DNA of 64,000 nucleotides from Streptomyces sp. CNQ-509 (GCF_001011035.1 NZ_CP011492.1:6689447-6753446), one strand, 5' to 3'. Positions 37,371 to 46,176 are shown, numbered from the stretch's first letter. Translations and numbers: made by a program. Notes: generated by a model from the sequence alone, not told the origin.

Positions 37371-38522
37371 GTGACGGTCCACAGACAAGACACAGCGCCG
37401 CAACCGGCGAACCCGGCGACGGCCGATACCGGCGTCTGGCTCATCGGTGCCCGCGGCTCCGTCGCCACGACCGTGATCAGCGGCTGCGCCGCCCTGGCCG
37501 CCGGACTCCACCCCGCGGCCGGCATGGTCACCGAGACCGCGCCGTTCGCCGACTGCGGGCTGCCGGCGCCCGCCCGGCTGGTCTTCGGCGGCCACGACGT
37601 GGCCTGCACCCCGCTGCCCAAGCGCGCCGACGAACTCGCCGCCGGCGGCGTACTCCCGCACGGGCTGCCCACCGCCGTCGCCGCCGAACTGGCCGCCGCC
37701 GACGAGGAGATAAGGAACGGCGGCCCGGAGCCCGGCGAACCGTACGACGAGGAGGCGCTGATCGACTCCTACGCGGCCGACATCACCGACTTCGTCCGCC
37801 GCCGCAACCTCGCGCGCGCCGTCGTCGTCAACGTCGCCTCCACCGAGCCGGTCGCCGCCGGCGACGCGCTGCCCGCCTCGTCCTGCTACGCCGCCGCCGC
37901 CCTGAAGGCCGGCTGTGCGTACGTCAACTTCACCCCCTCCACCGGCATGCACCACCCGCGGCTGCGCGAGCTCGCCGCCGCCTCCGGCCTGCCGTATGCC
38001 GGCCGCGACGGCAAGACCGGCCAGACCCTGCTGCGCTCCGTGCTGGCGCCGATGTTCCTCCAGCGCGCGCTGGAGGTACGGGCCTGGTCCGGCACCAACC
38101 TCCTCGGCGGCGGCGACGGCGCCAACCTCGCCGGCGACCCGGCCGCCGCGGCGGCCAAGAACGTCGGCAAGGAGCGGGTGCTCGTCGACTCCCTCGGCGG
38201 CGGCGTCGACGGCGAGGTGCACATCGACGACGTCCCCGCCCTCGGCGACTGGAAGACCGCCTGGGACCACGTCGTCTTCGACGGCTTCCTCGGCACCCGC
38301 ATGGTGCTCCAGACCATCTGGCAGGGCTGCGACTCCGCGCTCGCCGCGCCGCTCGTCCTCGACCTGGTCCGGATCGTCGCCCGCGCCCACGAGACCGGGA
38401 TGTCGGGCCCCGTGCCGGGCCTCGGCTTCTTCTTCAAGGACCCGGACGGCGGCCCGCCCGGGCTCGCCGACCAGTGGCGGGAACTGCTGTCGGTCGCGGA
38501 GCGCCTGCGGGTCGCGCGATGA
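37371..38522 (+). CDS. Inositol-3-phosphate synthase family protein
   Basis: A 383-residue protein of the myo-inositol-1-phosphate synthase family, close to the size of actinobacterial Ino1. VWLIGARGSVATTVISG is the NAD-binding segment. VVNVASTEP, CAYVNFTPSTG, GRDGKTGQTLLRSVLAP and WSGTNLLGGGDGANL are the conserved synthase stretches. The family turns glucose-6-phosphate into inositol-3-phosphate. Its place as the first gene of an ebo-like operon, overlapping the UbiA gene by ATGA, suggests a specialised cyclitol or sugar-phosphate cyclase role rather than housekeeping inositol synthesis; this is inference. Confidence 0.9.
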   Translation: MTVHRQDTAPQPANPATADTGVWLIGARGSVATTVISGCAALAAGLHPAAGMVTETAPFADCGLPAPARLVFGGHDVACTPLPKRADELAAGGVLPHGLPTAVAAELAAADEEIRNGGPEPGEPYDEEALIDSYAADITDFVRRRNLARAVVVNVASTEPVAAGDALPASSCYAAAALKAGCAYVNFTPSTGMHHPRLRELAAASGLPYAGRDGKTGQTLLRSVLAPMFLQRALEVRAWSGTNLLGGGDGANLAGDPAAAAAKNVGKERVLVDSLGGGVDGEVHIDDVPALGDWKTAWDHVVFDGFLGTRMVLQTIWQGCDSALAAPLVLDLVRIVARAHETGMSGPVPGLGFFFKDPDGGPPGLADQWRELLSVAERLRVAR

Positions 38523-39955
38523 GCGCGGCGCAGCGGGTGCGACGGCGGGGCGGCATGCGGCTGCTCGCGCTGGGCGCGGGCGCCGGTGCGGCCGGGGCGG
38601 GTGTCCTGGGCGCCGTCGCCGTCGCGCGGGCCCGCCGGGCGGCGCCGGCCGCCGCGGTGGCGGGCGCCGCCGGGATGCTCGCGCTGGGCGCGGGAGCCGC
38701 CGTCCGGCGCCGGCGGGCCGCGCCCGTCGCCGCCGTCTCCGGGGTCCTGCTGGGTGCGGCCGCCGCGGGGGTGGCCGCGCGGGTACGGCGGGACGTCGCC
38801 GCCGCTCCGCCGGGCCGCGGGCCCGCCGCCGCCGTGGCCGGGGGAGTGGCGCTGCTCGCCGCCGCCGTCCCCGGCGCCGTGCTGCGCCGGCCGCGTACCG
38901 CCGGGCCGATCGAGCCGCAGGCGCGCAGCGCCCAGGGGCGCAAGCAGCCCGCGTCCCCTGCCGCGCAGACGCGCGCCTGGGTCGAACTGCTCCGCGTCTC
39001 CGCGCTGTTCACCGTCCCCGGCGACGCCCTCGCCGGCGCCGCCGCCGCCGGGCTGCGGCCCAACCGCGGCACCGCGCTGGCCATCGGCTCCTCCCTCTGC
39101 CTCTACGAGGCGGGCATGGCGCTCAACGACTACGCCGACCGCGACGTCGACGCCGTCGAGCGCCCGCACCGCCCGCTGCCCTCCGGCCGGATCACCCCCC
39201 GCGCCGCCCTGGCCGCTGCCGCCGCCCTGACCGCGGCGAGCCTCGGTCTGGCCGCCGCCGCGGGCCGCCGGCCGCTCGCGCTCGCCACCGCGCTCGCGGG
39301 GGCGGTGTGGGCGTACGACCTGAAGCTGAAGAACACCCCTGCGGGCCCCGCCGCGATGGCCGCCGCCCGCACCCTGGACCTGCTCCTCGGCGCCGCGGCC
39401 ACCCAGGCCCGCGCGGGCCACGGGGCCGCGCCGCCGGCCGGCACCTCCTCGTCCGCCCTGCGCCACCTCCAGGGCGGCGACGGCTGGGCGGACGGACCGC
39501 TCGCCGCCGCCGTGCTCCTCGGCGTCCACACCTACGCGGTCACCGTCGTCTCCCGCCGCGAGGTCGAGGGCGGGTCGACGGCCGTCCCGCTCGTCGGCCT
39601 CGCCGTCACCACCGCCGTCGCCGCCACCCTGCGCCGCGGCAACGACCCGCATCCGCAGCCGGATCCGCACCCCCGGGCGGACGGCGCCCCGCCACCCGGC
39701 GGACCCCGGCTGGCGCTCACCCCCGGCGACCTCCTCGCCGGCGCGTACGCCGCCACCGCCGTCCGCCCGTACCTGCACGCCGCGCTCAACCCCAGCCCGC
39801 AGCTCACCCAGCGCGCCGTCGGCGGCGGCATCCGCGCCATGATCCCGCTGCAGTCCGCTCTCGCCGCCCGTGCCGGCGCGCCCGGCAGCGCCGCCGCGCT
39901 GCTGGCCCTCGTGCCCGTCGCCCGCCGGCTCGCGCGGAAGGTGAGCCCCACATGA
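38519..39955 (+). CDS. eboC: UbiA-family prenyltransferase (EboC-like) with long N-terminal membrane extension
   Basis: A 478-residue protein. The UbiA core starts near residue 155 (WVELLRVSALFTVPGDALAG) and has the metal and pyrophosphate-binding motif N203-D-Y-A-D-R-D-V-D211 and a second motif YDLKLKN (266-272). Residues 1-150 are Ala/Gly/Arg-rich with several hydrophobic stretches and are absent from ordinary UbiA enzymes of about 290 residues. EboC is the UbiA member of ebo clusters, where its prenyl donor and acceptor are unknown. It is coupled on both sides: ATGA overlaps with the synthase gene and with the next gene. Confidence 0.85.
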   Translation: MSAAQRVRRRGGMRLLALGAGAGAAGAGVLGAVAVARARRAAPAAAVAGAAGMLALGAGAAVRRRRAAPVAAVSGVLLGAAAAGVAARVRRDVAAAPPGRGPAAAVAGGVALLAAAVPGAVLRRPRTAGPIEPQARSAQGRKQPASPAAQTRAWVELLRVSALFTVPGDALAGAAAAGLRPNRGTALAIGSSLCLYEAGMALNDYADRDVDAVERPHRPLPSGRITPRAALAAAAALTAASLGLAAAAGRRPLALATALAGAVWAYDLKLKNTPAGPAAMAAARTLDLLLGAAATQARAGHGAAPPAGTSSSALRHLQGGDGWADGPLAAAVLLGVHTYAVTVVSRREVEGGSTAVPLVGLAVTTAVAATLRRGNDPHPQPDPHPRADGAPPPGGPRLALTPGDLLAGAYAATAVRPYLHAALNPSPQLTQRAVGGGIRAMIPLQSALAARAGAPGSAAALLALVPVARRLARKVSPT

Positions 39956-40824
39956 GCCGGCTCCGCCTGGCCTACGGCACCAACGGCCTCACCGACCTGC
40001 GGCTGACCGACGCCGTCGCGCTCCTCGCCGACCTCGGCTACGACGGCATCGCGCTCACCCTCGACCACATGCACCTCGACCCCCTCGCGCCCGACCTCCC
40101 CGCCCGCACGGCCACCGTGCGGCGGCTGCTGGCGCGGCACGGGCTCGCGGTGACCATCGAGACCGGCGCCCGCTACGTCCTCGACCCGCGCCGCAAGCAC
40201 CACCCCACCCTGCTCGACCCCGACCCCGAGGCCCGCGCCGTACGCTCCCGGCTGCTGCGCACCGCCGTGAACGTCGCCGCCGAGCTGGGCGCCAACGCCG
40301 TGCACTGCTTCAGCGGCACGCGCCCGTACGGGGTCTCCGAGCCGGACGCCTGGAAGCGGCTGGGCGAGGAACTGATCCCGGTGCTCCAGGCCGCGGACGC
40401 CGCCGGCGTGCCGCTGGCCATCGAGCCGGAGCCCGGCCATCTGCTGTACGACCTCGCCGGGTTCCACCGGCTGCGCGGGGAGCTGGACGACCCGCCGGCG
40501 CTGGCGCTGACCCTCGACATCGGGCACTGCCAGTGTCTGGAGGAGGCGCTGCCCGCCGACTGCGTACGGGCCGCCGCGCCCTGGCTCGCGCACGTGCAGA
40601 TCGAGGACATGTGCCGGGGCGTGCACGAGCACCTGCCCTTCGGCGAGGGCGAGATCGGCTTCCCCTCGGTGCTCGAAGCCCTGCAGACCACCGGCTACCA
40701 GGGCCTGATCAGCGTCGAGCTGCCCCGGCACTCGCACGCCGGCCCCGAGCTGGCGAGCAGTTCCATCCGCTTCCTGCGCGCGGCGGAGGAAGAGGCGCGG
40801 GCGAGGGGGCCGGTGCCGTGCTGA
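39952..40824 (+). CDS. TIM-barrel sugar phosphate isomerase/epimerase-like protein
   Basis: A 290-residue AP_endonuc_2-type TIM barrel. MSRLRLAYGTNGLTDLRLTD opens the barrel. Probable metal-site residues are in LAIEPEPGHLLYD, LTLDIGHCQC, LAHVQIEDMCRGVHEHLPFG and ISVELPRHSH. It overlaps the UbiA gene by ATGA. It belongs to the operon but differs from EboE further down. Enzyme activity and substrate are unknown; an isomerase acting on a cyclitol or keto-sugar phosphate made by the first enzyme is possible. Confidence 0.88.
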   Translation: MSRLRLAYGTNGLTDLRLTDAVALLADLGYDGIALTLDHMHLDPLAPDLPARTATVRRLLARHGLAVTIETGARYVLDPRRKHHPTLLDPDPEARAVRSRLLRTAVNVAAELGANAVHCFSGTRPYGVSEPDAWKRLGEELIPVLQAADAAGVPLAIEPEPGHLLYDLAGFHRLRGELDDPPALALTLDIGHCQCLEEALPADCVRAAAPWLAHVQIEDMCRGVHEHLPFGEGEIGFPSVLEALQTTGYQGLISVELPRHSHAGPELASSSIRFLRAAEEEARARGPVPC

Positions 40825-40914
40825 GCCTCCCGTACGAACCCGGCCTCCCGTACGAACCCGGCCTCCCGTACGAACCCGGCCTCCCGTACGAACCCGGCCT
40901 CCCGCACGTGCCCG
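40825..40914 (+). repeat. 18-bp tandem repeat inside the ebo-like operon
   Basis: The unit GCCTCCCGTACGAACCCG occurs four times without change (40825-40896), followed by one degenerate copy (40897-40914). It starts at the stop codon of the isomerase gene and fills the spacer before eboA. The frame opened by the GTG at 40818 reads LPYEPG repeats through the array and runs to 41033, overlapping the eboA start; there is no further evidence that it is a gene. A repeat of exactly six codons keeps every frame open. Confidence 0.95.
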
Positions 40915-41026
40915 CCACCACCGCCGCGCGGCCGCCCGGGGCCCGCCGGCACGCCGGGGCCGCGCGGCACGCCGGGACCCGCGCGCCGCGCGCCGCATCC
41001 GTGACCCGAGTGAAAGGAGCCGCGCA

Positions 41027-41701
41027 GTGGTGACCCCCGACCCCGCCGCACCCGCTACCGACCCCGCCGCACCCGCCGCCTCCGCCCCGGCGGCCGCGAC
41101 GGTCGCCGCCCTGCGCGCGTCGGTCGAGGCCGGTCTCGCGCCCGAGGCCCGCGAATGGCTCACCGCCGCCCTCGCCGACGCCGCCGCCGGCACCCCGGGT
41201 CCCAGCGCGGGACTGCTCGCCTGGGAGGCCCACTTCGCCGCCGCGCGCCGCCGCGCCGGCGCCGGGGCCGCCGACGCCGTACGCGTGCTGATCCTGCACG
41301 CCGCCCGCGCCGACGAGCAGGTCGCCACCCGCGTCTACGACCGCGGGGACGCCGCCGAACGCCGGGCCGTGCTGCGTGCCCTGCCGCACCTGGGCCTCGG
41401 CCCCGGCGCCGTACCGCTGATCGAGGACGCGCTGCGGACCAACGACACCCGCCTGGTCGCCGCCGCCCTCGGCCCGTACGCCGCCGAGCACCTGGGCGAC
41501 CACGCCTGGCGGCAGGCCGTCCTCAAGTGCCTGTTCACCGGCGTGCCCGCCGACGAGATCGCGGGCCTCGCCGACCGCGCCGCGGGTGACGGCGAACTCG
41601 CCCGCATGCTCGACGACTACGCCCGCGAGCGGACGGCCGCCGGCCGCGCCGTGCCGGCGGACCTCGACCGGATCCTCGCCCTGACCCGCAAGGAGGTGTG
41701 A
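41027..41701 (+). CDS. eboA: EboA-domain protein
   Basis: A 224-residue, mostly helical, Ala-rich protein matching the EboA family: LLAWEAHFAAARRRAG, HAARADEQVATRVYDRGDAA, RRAVLRALPHLGLGPGAVPL, ALRTNDTRLVAAALGPYAAE and WRQAVLKCLFTGVPADEIAG. EboA has no known enzyme activity. In cyanobacteria ebo genes are needed to move a scytonemin precursor to the periplasm. GGAG is about 7 bases before the GTG at 41027. Its TGA overlaps the ATG of the next gene (TGATG), so the two are translationally coupled. The N-terminal 35 residues are low-complexity Ala/Pro. Confidence 0.85.
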   Translation: MVTPDPAAPATDPAAPAASAPAAATVAALRASVEAGLAPEAREWLTAALADAAAGTPGPSAGLLAWEAHFAAARRRAGAGAADAVRVLILHAARADEQVATRVYDRGDAAERRAVLRALPHLGLGPGAVPLIEDALRTNDTRLVAAALGPYAAEHLGDHAWRQAVLKCLFTGVPADEIAGLADRAAGDGELARMLDDYARERTAAGRAVPADLDRILALTRKEV

Positions 41702-42558
41702 TGCGCATCTTCGACCCGCACATCCACATGACGTCCCGCACGACCGATGACTACGCCGCGATGTACGACGCGGGCGTGCGCGCCCTCGTCGAGCCCTCCT
41801 TCTGGCTGGGGCAGCCCCGCACCTCCCCGGAGAGCTTCTACGACTACTTCGACTCGCTGCTCGGCTGGGAGCCGTTCCGCGCCGCCCAGTACGGCATCGC
41901 GCACCACTGCACGCTCGCCCTCAACCCCAAGGAGGCCAACGACCCGCGCCTCCTGCCGGTCCTGGACGAGCTGCCGCGCTACCTGCTGAAGGACCACGTC
42001 GTCGCCGTCGGCGAGATCGGCTACGACTCGATGACCCCCGAGGAGGACCACGCGCTGGCCGCCCAGTTGGAGCTGGCCGCCGACCACGGGCTGCCCGCCA
42101 TGGTGCACACGCCGCACCGCGACAAGGCCGCGGGCCTGGCCCGTACGCTCGACGTCGTCCGCGAGTCCAGGCTGGCGCCCGAGCGCGTGATCCTCGACCA
42201 CCTCAACGAGACGACGGTGGCCGCCGCCCGGGACAGCGGCTGCTGGGCGGCCTTCTCCATCTACCCCGACACCAAGATGGACGAGGACCGCATGGTCCGC
42301 ATCCTGCGCGAATACGGCACCGAGCGGATGCTCGTCAACTCCGCAGCCGACTGGGGCAAGAGCGACCCGCTGAAGACCCGCAAGACCGCCGACGCCATGC
42401 TCGCCGCCGGCTTCACCGACGCCGACGTCGACAAGGTGCTCTGGCAGAACCCGGTGGAGTTCTACGGCCAGAGCGGCCGGCTGGAGCTGGAGCCGGAGAA
42501 GCCCGAGGCCGGCGGCGCCACGTACGAAGGGAACTCCATCCTGCGAGGGGGGAGCTGA
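41701..42558 (+). CDS. eboB: TatD-family metal-dependent hydrolase (EboB)
   Basis: A 285-residue TIM-barrel hydrolase. The metal site is formed by FDPHIHMTSR (H-x-H), VVAVGEIGYD (Glu), MVHTPHRDK, VILDHLNE and the late Asp of VNSAADWGKS. This is the TatD-like member of ebo clusters. I chose the ATG at 41701, which has AGGAGG 4 bases upstream; a GTG at 41698 is too close to that site. It is cytoplasmic. The natural substrate is unknown; TatD proteins elsewhere act on nucleic acids or lactone-like compounds. Confidence 0.9.
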   Translation: MRIFDPHIHMTSRTTDDYAAMYDAGVRALVEPSFWLGQPRTSPESFYDYFDSLLGWEPFRAAQYGIAHHCTLALNPKEANDPRLLPVLDELPRYLLKDHVVAVGEIGYDSMTPEEDHALAAQLELAADHGLPAMVHTPHRDKAAGLARTLDVVRESRLAPERVILDHLNETTVAAARDSGCWAAFSIYPDTKMDEDRMVRILREYGTERMLVNSAADWGKSDPLKTRKTADAMLAAGFTDADVDKVLWQNPVEFYGQSGRLELEPEKPEAGGATYEGNSILRGGS

Positions 42559-42561
42559 CCC

Positions 42562-43740
42562 ATGCGGTTCCGACACCCCGACGGCTCCCTCGTCCATCTC
42601 GCGTACTGCACCAACGTGCACCCCGCCGAGGATCTCGACGGGGTGATGGCGCAACTGCGCGACCACGCCGAGCCGGTGCGCCGCCGCCTCGGCCGCGACC
42701 GGCTGGGCATCGGCCTGTGGCTCGCGCGCGACGCCGTCCGCACCCTCGGCTCCGACCCCGCCGCGCTGCGCCGGCTGAGGAAGGCGCTCGACGAGCGCGG
42801 CCTGGAGGCCGTGACCCTCAACGGCTTCCCGTACCAGGGGTTCGGCGACGAGGTCGTCAAGTACCGCGTCTACCGCCCCGACTGGACGGAGCCCGAGCGC
42901 CTGGACCACACCGTCGAGCTGGCCCGGCTGCTCGCCGCGCTGCTGCCCGACGACGTCACCGAGGGCACCATCTCCACCCTCCCGCTCGCCTGGCGCACCG
43001 ACTTCGACGACGCCGCCCGCAAGGCGTCGCTGACGGCACTCGGCACCCTGGCCGCGCGCCTCGACGCCATCGAGGAGCTGACCGGCCGCTCCATCCGCGT
43101 CGGCCTGGAGCCGGAGCCCGGCTGCACCGTCGAGACCACCGCCGACGCCGTCGCCGCGCTCACCGCTGAGGGCGCCCCGCCGCCGGAGCGTATCGGCGTC
43201 TGCGTCGACACCTGCCATCTGGCCACGTCCTTCGAGGACCCGGCCACCGCCATCGCCGGCATCACGGGCGCGGGCCTGCCCATCGTCAAGTCCCAGCTCT
43301 CCGCGGCCCTGGTAGCCGACCGGCCCGCGGATCCCGGAGTACGGACCGCGCTGGCCGCCTTCGCGGAGCCGCGGTTCCTGCACCAGACCCGGATCCGCGC
43401 CGCCGACGGCACCGTACGGGCCACCGACGACCTCGACGAGGCCCTGGCCGGCGGCCTCCCCGACGACGGCCCGTGGCGCGCCCACTTCCACGTACCGCTG
43501 CACGCGCCGCTGGAGCCGCCGCTGACGGCGACGACGCCGGTGCTCGAGGAGACCCTGGCGCGCCTCGTCGGCGGCCCGGCGCCGCTGACGAGACACCTGG
43601 AAGTGGAGACGTACACCTGGCAGGCTCTGCCCGCACACCTGCGGCCGCGCAGCCGCGCACAGCTCGCCGACGGCATCGCCGCCGAACTGTCCGTCGCCCG
43701 CGACCTGCTCACCTCGCTCGGCCTGAAGGAGCTGCCATGA
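42562..43740 (+). CDS. eboE: Metabolite traffic protein EboE (TIM barrel)
   Basis: A 392-residue xylose-isomerase-like TIM barrel of the EboE family: FRHPDGSLVHLAYCTNVHPA at the N-terminus, LNGFPYQGFGDEVVKYRVYR, VGLEPEPGCTVETTADAV, IGVCVDTCHLATSFEDP and HFHVPLHAPLEPPL. Such N-terminal DGSLVHLAYCTNVHPAE sequences are hallmarks of EboE. It starts 3 bases after the eboB stop and overlaps the next gene by ATGA. The ATG follows GGGGGGAG. The chemistry is unproven; genetic work in other bacteria links the family to transport or processing of secreted metabolites. Confidence 0.9.
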   Translation: MRFRHPDGSLVHLAYCTNVHPAEDLDGVMAQLRDHAEPVRRRLGRDRLGIGLWLARDAVRTLGSDPAALRRLRKALDERGLEAVTLNGFPYQGFGDEVVKYRVYRPDWTEPERLDHTVELARLLAALLPDDVTEGTISTLPLAWRTDFDDAARKASLTALGTLAARLDAIEELTGRSIRVGLEPEPGCTVETTADAVAALTAEGAPPPERIGVCVDTCHLATSFEDPATAIAGITGAGLPIVKSQLSAALVADRPADPGVRTALAAFAEPRFLHQTRIRAADGTVRATDDLDEALAGGLPDDGPWRAHFHVPLHAPLEPPLTATTPVLEETLARLVGGPAPLTRHLEVETYTWQALPAHLRPRSRAQLADGIAAELSVARDLLTSLGLKELP

Positions 43741-45116
43741 CGCCCCCGAAGCGGCTGGTCGTCGTCGACGTCGTCGGCCTCACGCCGCGCCTCCTCGACC
43801 ACATGCCGAACCTGCGCGCGCTGGCCGACGCCGGCTCGAAGAGCGCGCTGACGCCGCCGCTGCCGGCCGTCACCTGCACCGTGCAGTCGACGATCCTCAC
43901 CGGCGCGCCGCCGGCGGAGCACGGGATCGTCGCCAACGGCTGGTACTTCCGCGAGCTGGGCGAGGTCTTCCTGTGGCGCCAGCACAACGCGCTCGTCGGC
44001 GGCGACAAGCTGTGGGAGGCCGCCCGGCGCGCGTACCCCGGCTACACCGTGGCCAACGTCGGCTGGTGGTACGCGATGGGCATGGACACCGACTACATCG
44101 TCACCCCGCGCCCCATCTACTACGCCGACGGCCGCAAGGAGCCCGACTGCTACACCCGGCCGCCGGAGCTGCACGACGAACTGACCGCCGCCTTCGGCAC
44201 GTTCCCCCTCTTCAACTACTGGGGCCCGACGGCGAGCATCGTCTCCTCGCAGTGGATCATCGACGCCTCGCGGCACATCCTCGACGCGTACAGCCCCGAC
44301 CTCACCCTCGTCTACCTCCCGCACCTCGACTACGACCTCCAGCGCTACGGCCCCGACGACCCGCGCTCGCACGCCGCCGCGCGCGAGCTGGACGACGCGC
44401 TGGCGCCGCTGCTGGCGGACGCCAGGGCGGCGGACGCGGAGACCGTGGTGCTCTCGGAGTACGGCATCACGCAGGCGACCACGCCCGTGGACGTCAACCG
44501 CGCACTGCGCAAGGCCGGGCTGCTGGAGGTCTACACCCAGGACGGGATGGAGTACCTGGACCCGTGGGCGTCGCGCGCCTTCGCGGTCTCCGACCACCAG
44601 ATCGCGCACGTCTACGTCCGCGACCCGGCCGACGTCGAGGCCACCCGGGAGATCCTCACCAAGCTGCCCGGCGTCGCCGACGTGCTCTCCGACTCCGGCA
44701 AGAAGGCCCACGGCCTGGACCACCCGCGCGCCGGCGAACTGGTCGCGGTGGCGGAGCCGGACGCCTGGTTCACGTACTACTACTGGCTCGACGACGCCCG
44801 TGCCCCGGACTTCGCCCAGCTCGTCGAGATCCACCGCAAGCCCGGCTACGACCCCGCCGAGCTCTTCATGGACCCCACCGACCCGTACGTACGTCTGCGG
44901 GCCGTCTCCGCGATCGCCCGCAAGAAGGCCGGGATGCGCTACCGCCTGGCCGTCGTCCCACTCGACCCCGCCCCGGTACGCGGCACCCACGGCCGCCTCC
45001 CGGACGACGAGCGCGACGGCCCCGTGCTGCTCACCACCCGGCCGGGGGCGACCTCGGGACCCGTACCGGCGACCGACGTGAAGTCGCTGCTGCTGTCGCT
45101 CGCCGGTCTCGACTAG
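43737..45116 (+). CDS. Alkaline phosphatase-superfamily nucleotide pyrophosphatase/phosphodiesterase (EboF-like)
   Basis: A 459-residue phosphodiesterase-like enzyme. RLVVVDVVGLTPRLL holds the first metal Asp, AVTCTVQSTILTG the nucleophilic Thr, and VYLPHLDYDLQRYG further metal ligands. Where related enzymes have SDHG, this one has LSEYGITQATTP, and FAVSDHQIAHVYV provides the late His. A phosphodiesterase of this type is the last core member of many ebo clusters. It shares an ATGA with eboE. No signal peptide or membrane segment is seen, so it is probably cytoplasmic. Likely removes phosphate or nucleotidyl groups from a pathway intermediate. Confidence 0.87.
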   Translation: MTPPKRLVVVDVVGLTPRLLDHMPNLRALADAGSKSALTPPLPAVTCTVQSTILTGAPPAEHGIVANGWYFRELGEVFLWRQHNALVGGDKLWEAARRAYPGYTVANVGWWYAMGMDTDYIVTPRPIYYADGRKEPDCYTRPPELHDELTAAFGTFPLFNYWGPTASIVSSQWIIDASRHILDAYSPDLTLVYLPHLDYDLQRYGPDDPRSHAAARELDDALAPLLADARAADAETVVLSEYGITQATTPVDVNRALRKAGLLEVYTQDGMEYLDPWASRAFAVSDHQIAHVYVRDPADVEATREILTKLPGVADVLSDSGKKAHGLDHPRAGELVAVAEPDAWFTYYYWLDDARAPDFAQLVEIHRKPGYDPAELFMDPTDPYVRLRAVSAIARKKAGMRYRLAVVPLDPAPVRGTHGRLPDDERDGPVLLTTRPGATSGPVPATDVKSLLLSLAGLD

Positions 45117-45141
45117 CCGATCCCCGTCAAGGAGCGTTGCC

Positions 45142-46176
45142 ATGTCCACCAAGAACAGAGACGAACTCGACCACGCAGTCAACAGACGCAGATTCCTCGG
45201 CGTCGCGGCCGGCACCACGGCGGCGGCCATCGCCGGCACCGCGGGCGCCACCGGCGCCGCCGCGCAGCCGCGGGGCGCCGGCCACGGCCGCCCGGCCGTC
45301 CCCCGGGGCAACCTGGGCATCCAGCTCTACACCCTCCGCGACCAGATCGGCACGGCCGGCTTCGCCAAGGTCTTCGACGCCCTGGAGCGGTACGGCTACG
45401 ACCAGGTCGAGTACGCCGGCTACACCCAGGGCAACGGCCCCCTCACCCTGCCCCAGCTCCGCCGCCTGGCCCGCGACCACGGCCTGCGCGGCATCGGCAG
45501 CCACGTCGCGTACCACGTCGGCGACCCGGCGGGCTACTCCTTCGCCACCAGCCTGGAGCAGGTCCTCGACGACGCCGAGACCCTGGACCTGCCGTACGTC
45601 GGCACCTGGGACGGCCCGTTCCGCTACGGCACCACGGTCGACGGGGTCAAGCGCGCCTCGGCGGAGTTCAACTCCTACGGCGCGGCGGCCCGCCGCCGCG
45701 GCCTGCGGTTCTACCAGCACAACCACGGCAACGAGTTCGGCTTCTGCAGCGACGACCCGACGGTGCGCATCTACGACCTGATGCTGTCCGAGACGGACCC
45801 GGACCTGGTGTTCATGGAGATGGACATCTACTGGGCCTACACCGGCGTCCACCGCTTCAGCGTCCGCCCGGACGGCACCCCGGCGCCGTTCGACCCGCTG
45901 GACTACGTCACGGCCGCCCCGCGGCGCTTCCCGCTGTTCCACGTGAAGGACGGCGAGCACGACGCGGCCTCCCAGGACGGCTACCACATGACCGACGTGG
46001 GCGACGGGGACATCGACTACCAGCGCTTCATCGGCACGGTCACCGGCGGCCGGTACCGCAAGTACCACAACTGGCTCGTCGAACGCGACGACGCGGTGAA
46101 CCCCGACACGAACCCGGCCGGCTCCCTCACCACAGCCCGCCGCTCCGCCACCCACCTCCGCCACCTCCGCGCCTGA
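45142..46176 (+). CDS. TAT-exported TIM-barrel sugar isomerase-like protein
   Basis: A 344-residue protein with a twin-arginine signal (NRRRFLGVAAGTTAAAIAG, then TGAAAQP) and a xylose-isomerase-like TIM barrel: GIQLYTLRDQIGTAGFAKVF, YDQVEYAGYTQGNG, FYQHNHGNEFGF, VFMEMDIYWAYTG and FHVKDGEHDAASQ. It is the only exported barrel of the cluster and would act outside the membrane, fitting an operon thought to move a metabolite across it. It lies 25 bases after the phosphodiesterase stop with AAGGAG before the ATG. The substrate is unknown. Confidence 0.9.
   Translation: MSTKNRDELDHAVNRRRFLGVAAGTTAAAIAGTAGATGAAAQPRGAGHGRPAVPRGNLGIQLYTLRDQIGTAGFAKVFDALERYGYDQVEYAGYTQGNGPLTLPQLRRLARDHGLRGIGSHVAYHVGDPAGYSFATSLEQVLDDAETLDLPYVGTWDGPFRYGTTVDGVKRASAEFNSYGAAARRRGLRFYQHNHGNEFGFCSDDPTVRIYDLMLSETDPDLVFMEMDIYWAYTGVHRFSVRPDGTPAPFDPLDYVTAAPRRFPLFHVKDGEHDAASQDGYHMTDVGDGDIDYQRFIGTVTGGRYRKYHNWLVERDDAVNPDTNPAGSLTTARRSATHLRHLRA

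Noticed and set aside
40825..40914. CRISPR-like array
   Set aside because: The 18-base units are contiguous with no spacers, and no cas gene is present.
40818..41033. LPYEPG-repeat open frame as a separate gene
   Set aside because: It lacks a clear ribosome-binding site, its second half is Arg/Ala-rich noise, and it overlaps both neighbours. Kept as an observation only.
37371..46176. Terpenoid or secondary-metabolite biosynthetic gene cluster based on the UbiA gene
   Set aside because: No terpene synthase, polyketide or peptide synthetase or tailoring set is present. The gene content fits an ebo-like cluster better.
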